Assembly: GCA_043784465.1 (NCBI GenBank)
Contig: JAYVYJ010000311.1
Span: 1 to 5,724 of the forward strand
Source of the DNA: Roseiarcus sp043784465
Lineage (GTDB): Bacteria > Pseudomonadota > Alphaproteobacteria > Rhizobiales > Beijerinckiaceae
Reading direction: 5' to 3'
DNA: 5,724 bases
In this document: one piece after another, positions 4,898-5,724 of the stretch
How positions within the stretch are numbered: the stretch's first letter is position 1
How the letters are laid out: the number at the start of each line of letters is the position of its first letter
The notes under the pieces: model-generated
Told to the model about the DNA's origin: nothing
Databases searched by the model: none
Seen by the model: the letters and a program-made list of their open reading frames with translations, nothing else
Position numbers and translations under genes: made by a program

Positions 4898-5724
4898 TTC
4901 GACGCTCCCGGCGCGGTGGGTTCGGGCACCAGATAAGGCGCCGCCGCTGCGCCGCCCTTGGTGTCGATGATCGTCTTCGACATCGCGGCCAAAACCTTCT
5001 CCATCGTCTCCAGATAAAGCCGTTCGCGCGTCACCTCGGGCGCTTTCTTGTATTGCGCGAACACTTGGCCGTAGCGCGCCGTCTGGCCCTGCGCGTCGAG
5101 CACGGATTGTTGCTTGTAAGCTTCCGCCTCCGCGACGATGCGCGCCGCGTCGCCTTCCGCTTCGGGCTTGATGCGGTTGGCGTAGGTCTCGGCCTCGTTG
5201 ACGGCGCGCTGCTGATCCTGTTGCGCGGCGGTGACGTCGCGGTAGGTGGAGACGACCTGCGCGGGCGCGTCGATCAACTGAAGTTGGATCTGCTCGACCT
5301 GCACGCCGATGTGATATTCATCGAGCGTCTTCTGCATGCGCGTCAGCGCGTCCGGCTCGATGTCCTTGCGGTCGCTGGTCAGGATGCCGTCGATGGTCTT
5401 GAGGCCGACGACCTCGCGCATCACGCTCTCGGCCACCGCCTTGACCGTGTCACGCGGCGTCAGAACGTTGAACACATAATCTTCCGGGTGGGCCGCGTCG
5501 ATGCGCCAGTTTACGCGGAAGTGGACATTGACGATGTTCTTGTCGCCCGTCAGCATCAGGCTCTCGGCCGGCACGTCGCCGCGCCCGTCGCCGCGATACC
5601 CAACTTCCGTGATCTGCTGGTCCTGCACCGGCAGCTTGACGACCGACCCTACCGGCCACGGCCAGTTCATGTTGAGGCCCGGCATGGCGCGGCCGGTATA
5701 GCGCCCAAACACGAGGTTTAACGC
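4894..5724 (-). CDS. hflK: HflK, partner of HflC in the FtsH-modulating complex (N-terminus outside window)
   Basis: The last 276 residues are present, and the frame stays open to the window edge (ALNLVFGRYTGR...). The GTG at 5712 is therefore internal, and the membrane anchor with its usual Gly-rich N-terminal region lies beyond the edge. The visible part covers most of the SPFH/band 7 domain, including PGLNMNWPWPVG, the MLTGD segment at visible residues 57-61 and VHFRVNWRI. An Ala/Glu/Gln-rich helical region (about 165-225) and the family signature KAPEVTRERLYLETME (227-242) follow, then a Gly/Ala/Pro-rich tail. HflK pairs with HflC in the inner membrane to control FtsH. The TGA stop overlaps the hflC start by four bases, showing an operon. 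No damage to the frame is seen. Confidence 0.96.
   Translation of the reverse strand, partial: ALNLVFGRYTGRAMPGLNMNWPWPVGSVVKLPVQDQQITEVGYRGDGRGDVPAESLMLTGDKNIVNVHFRVNWRIDAAHPEDYVFNVLTPRDTVKAVAESVMREVVGLKTIDGILTSDRKDIEPDALTRMQKTLDEYHIGVQVEQIQLQLIDAPAQVVSTYRDVTAAQQDQQRAVNEAETYANRIKPEAEGDAARIVAEAEAYKQQSVLDAQGQTARYGQVFAQYKKAPEVTRERLYLETMEKVLAAMSKTIIDTKGGAAAAPYLVPEPTAPGASK

Overview
The window looks like a stretch of chromosome from a high-GC alphaproteobacterium, most likely of the order Hyphomicrobiales (Rhizobiales). This rests on the strong G/C bias at third codon positions, the closeness of hflK, hflC and a Do-family periplasmic protease, the sequence style of the HflK, HflC and DegP proteins, and a CGTCATGGCGAGCC...GGCTCGCCATGACG palindrome that resembles dispersed repeats I recall from this group. 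Genus cannot be fixed from the sequence alone.

Layout, left to right. At 1-1307 (+) lies the C-terminal part of a multi-pass membrane protein of unknown function, whose start is outside the window. It abuts without a single spare base a convergent 90-residue gene at 1308-1580 (-). That gene encodes an exported four-cysteine peptide of the DUF2282 family, which are the precursors of the copper-binding peptides called bufferins. No partner gene for its modification enzymes is present. A GTAACC-N15-CGAA sequence upstream (1632-1656, -) fits the promoter type recognised by SigF-like ECF sigma factors, which control such peptides in Caulobacter. Next comes a complete DegP/HtrA protease at 1687-3156 (-). 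A 397-base non-coding region (3157-3553) separates it from a divergent cold-shock protein gene at 3554-3763 (+), which ends in a strong intrinsic terminator. A 240-base spacer (3764-4003) holds the terminator, a 21-base tandem repeat and a long inverted-repeat element. hflC (4004-4897, -) and the C-terminal part of hflK (4894-5724, -) follow, overlapping by ATGA as a translationally coupled pair.

Taken together, much of the window concerns the cell envelope and stress. HflK/HflC are membrane modulators of the FtsH protease, DegP degrades or refolds damaged periplasmic proteins, CspA is an RNA chaperone, and the DUF2282 peptide is a likely periplasmic metal-stress product. In many Rhizobiales hflK, hflC, a short DUF2065 gene and degP run together. 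Here the csp gene and a palindromic repeat stand between hflC and degP, and DUF2065 is not seen.

The most interesting item is the stand-alone bufferin-like gene with its own candidate ECF promoter and no modification enzymes beside it. The second is the inverted-repeat element after hflC, whose arms can form two mutually exclusive hairpins.
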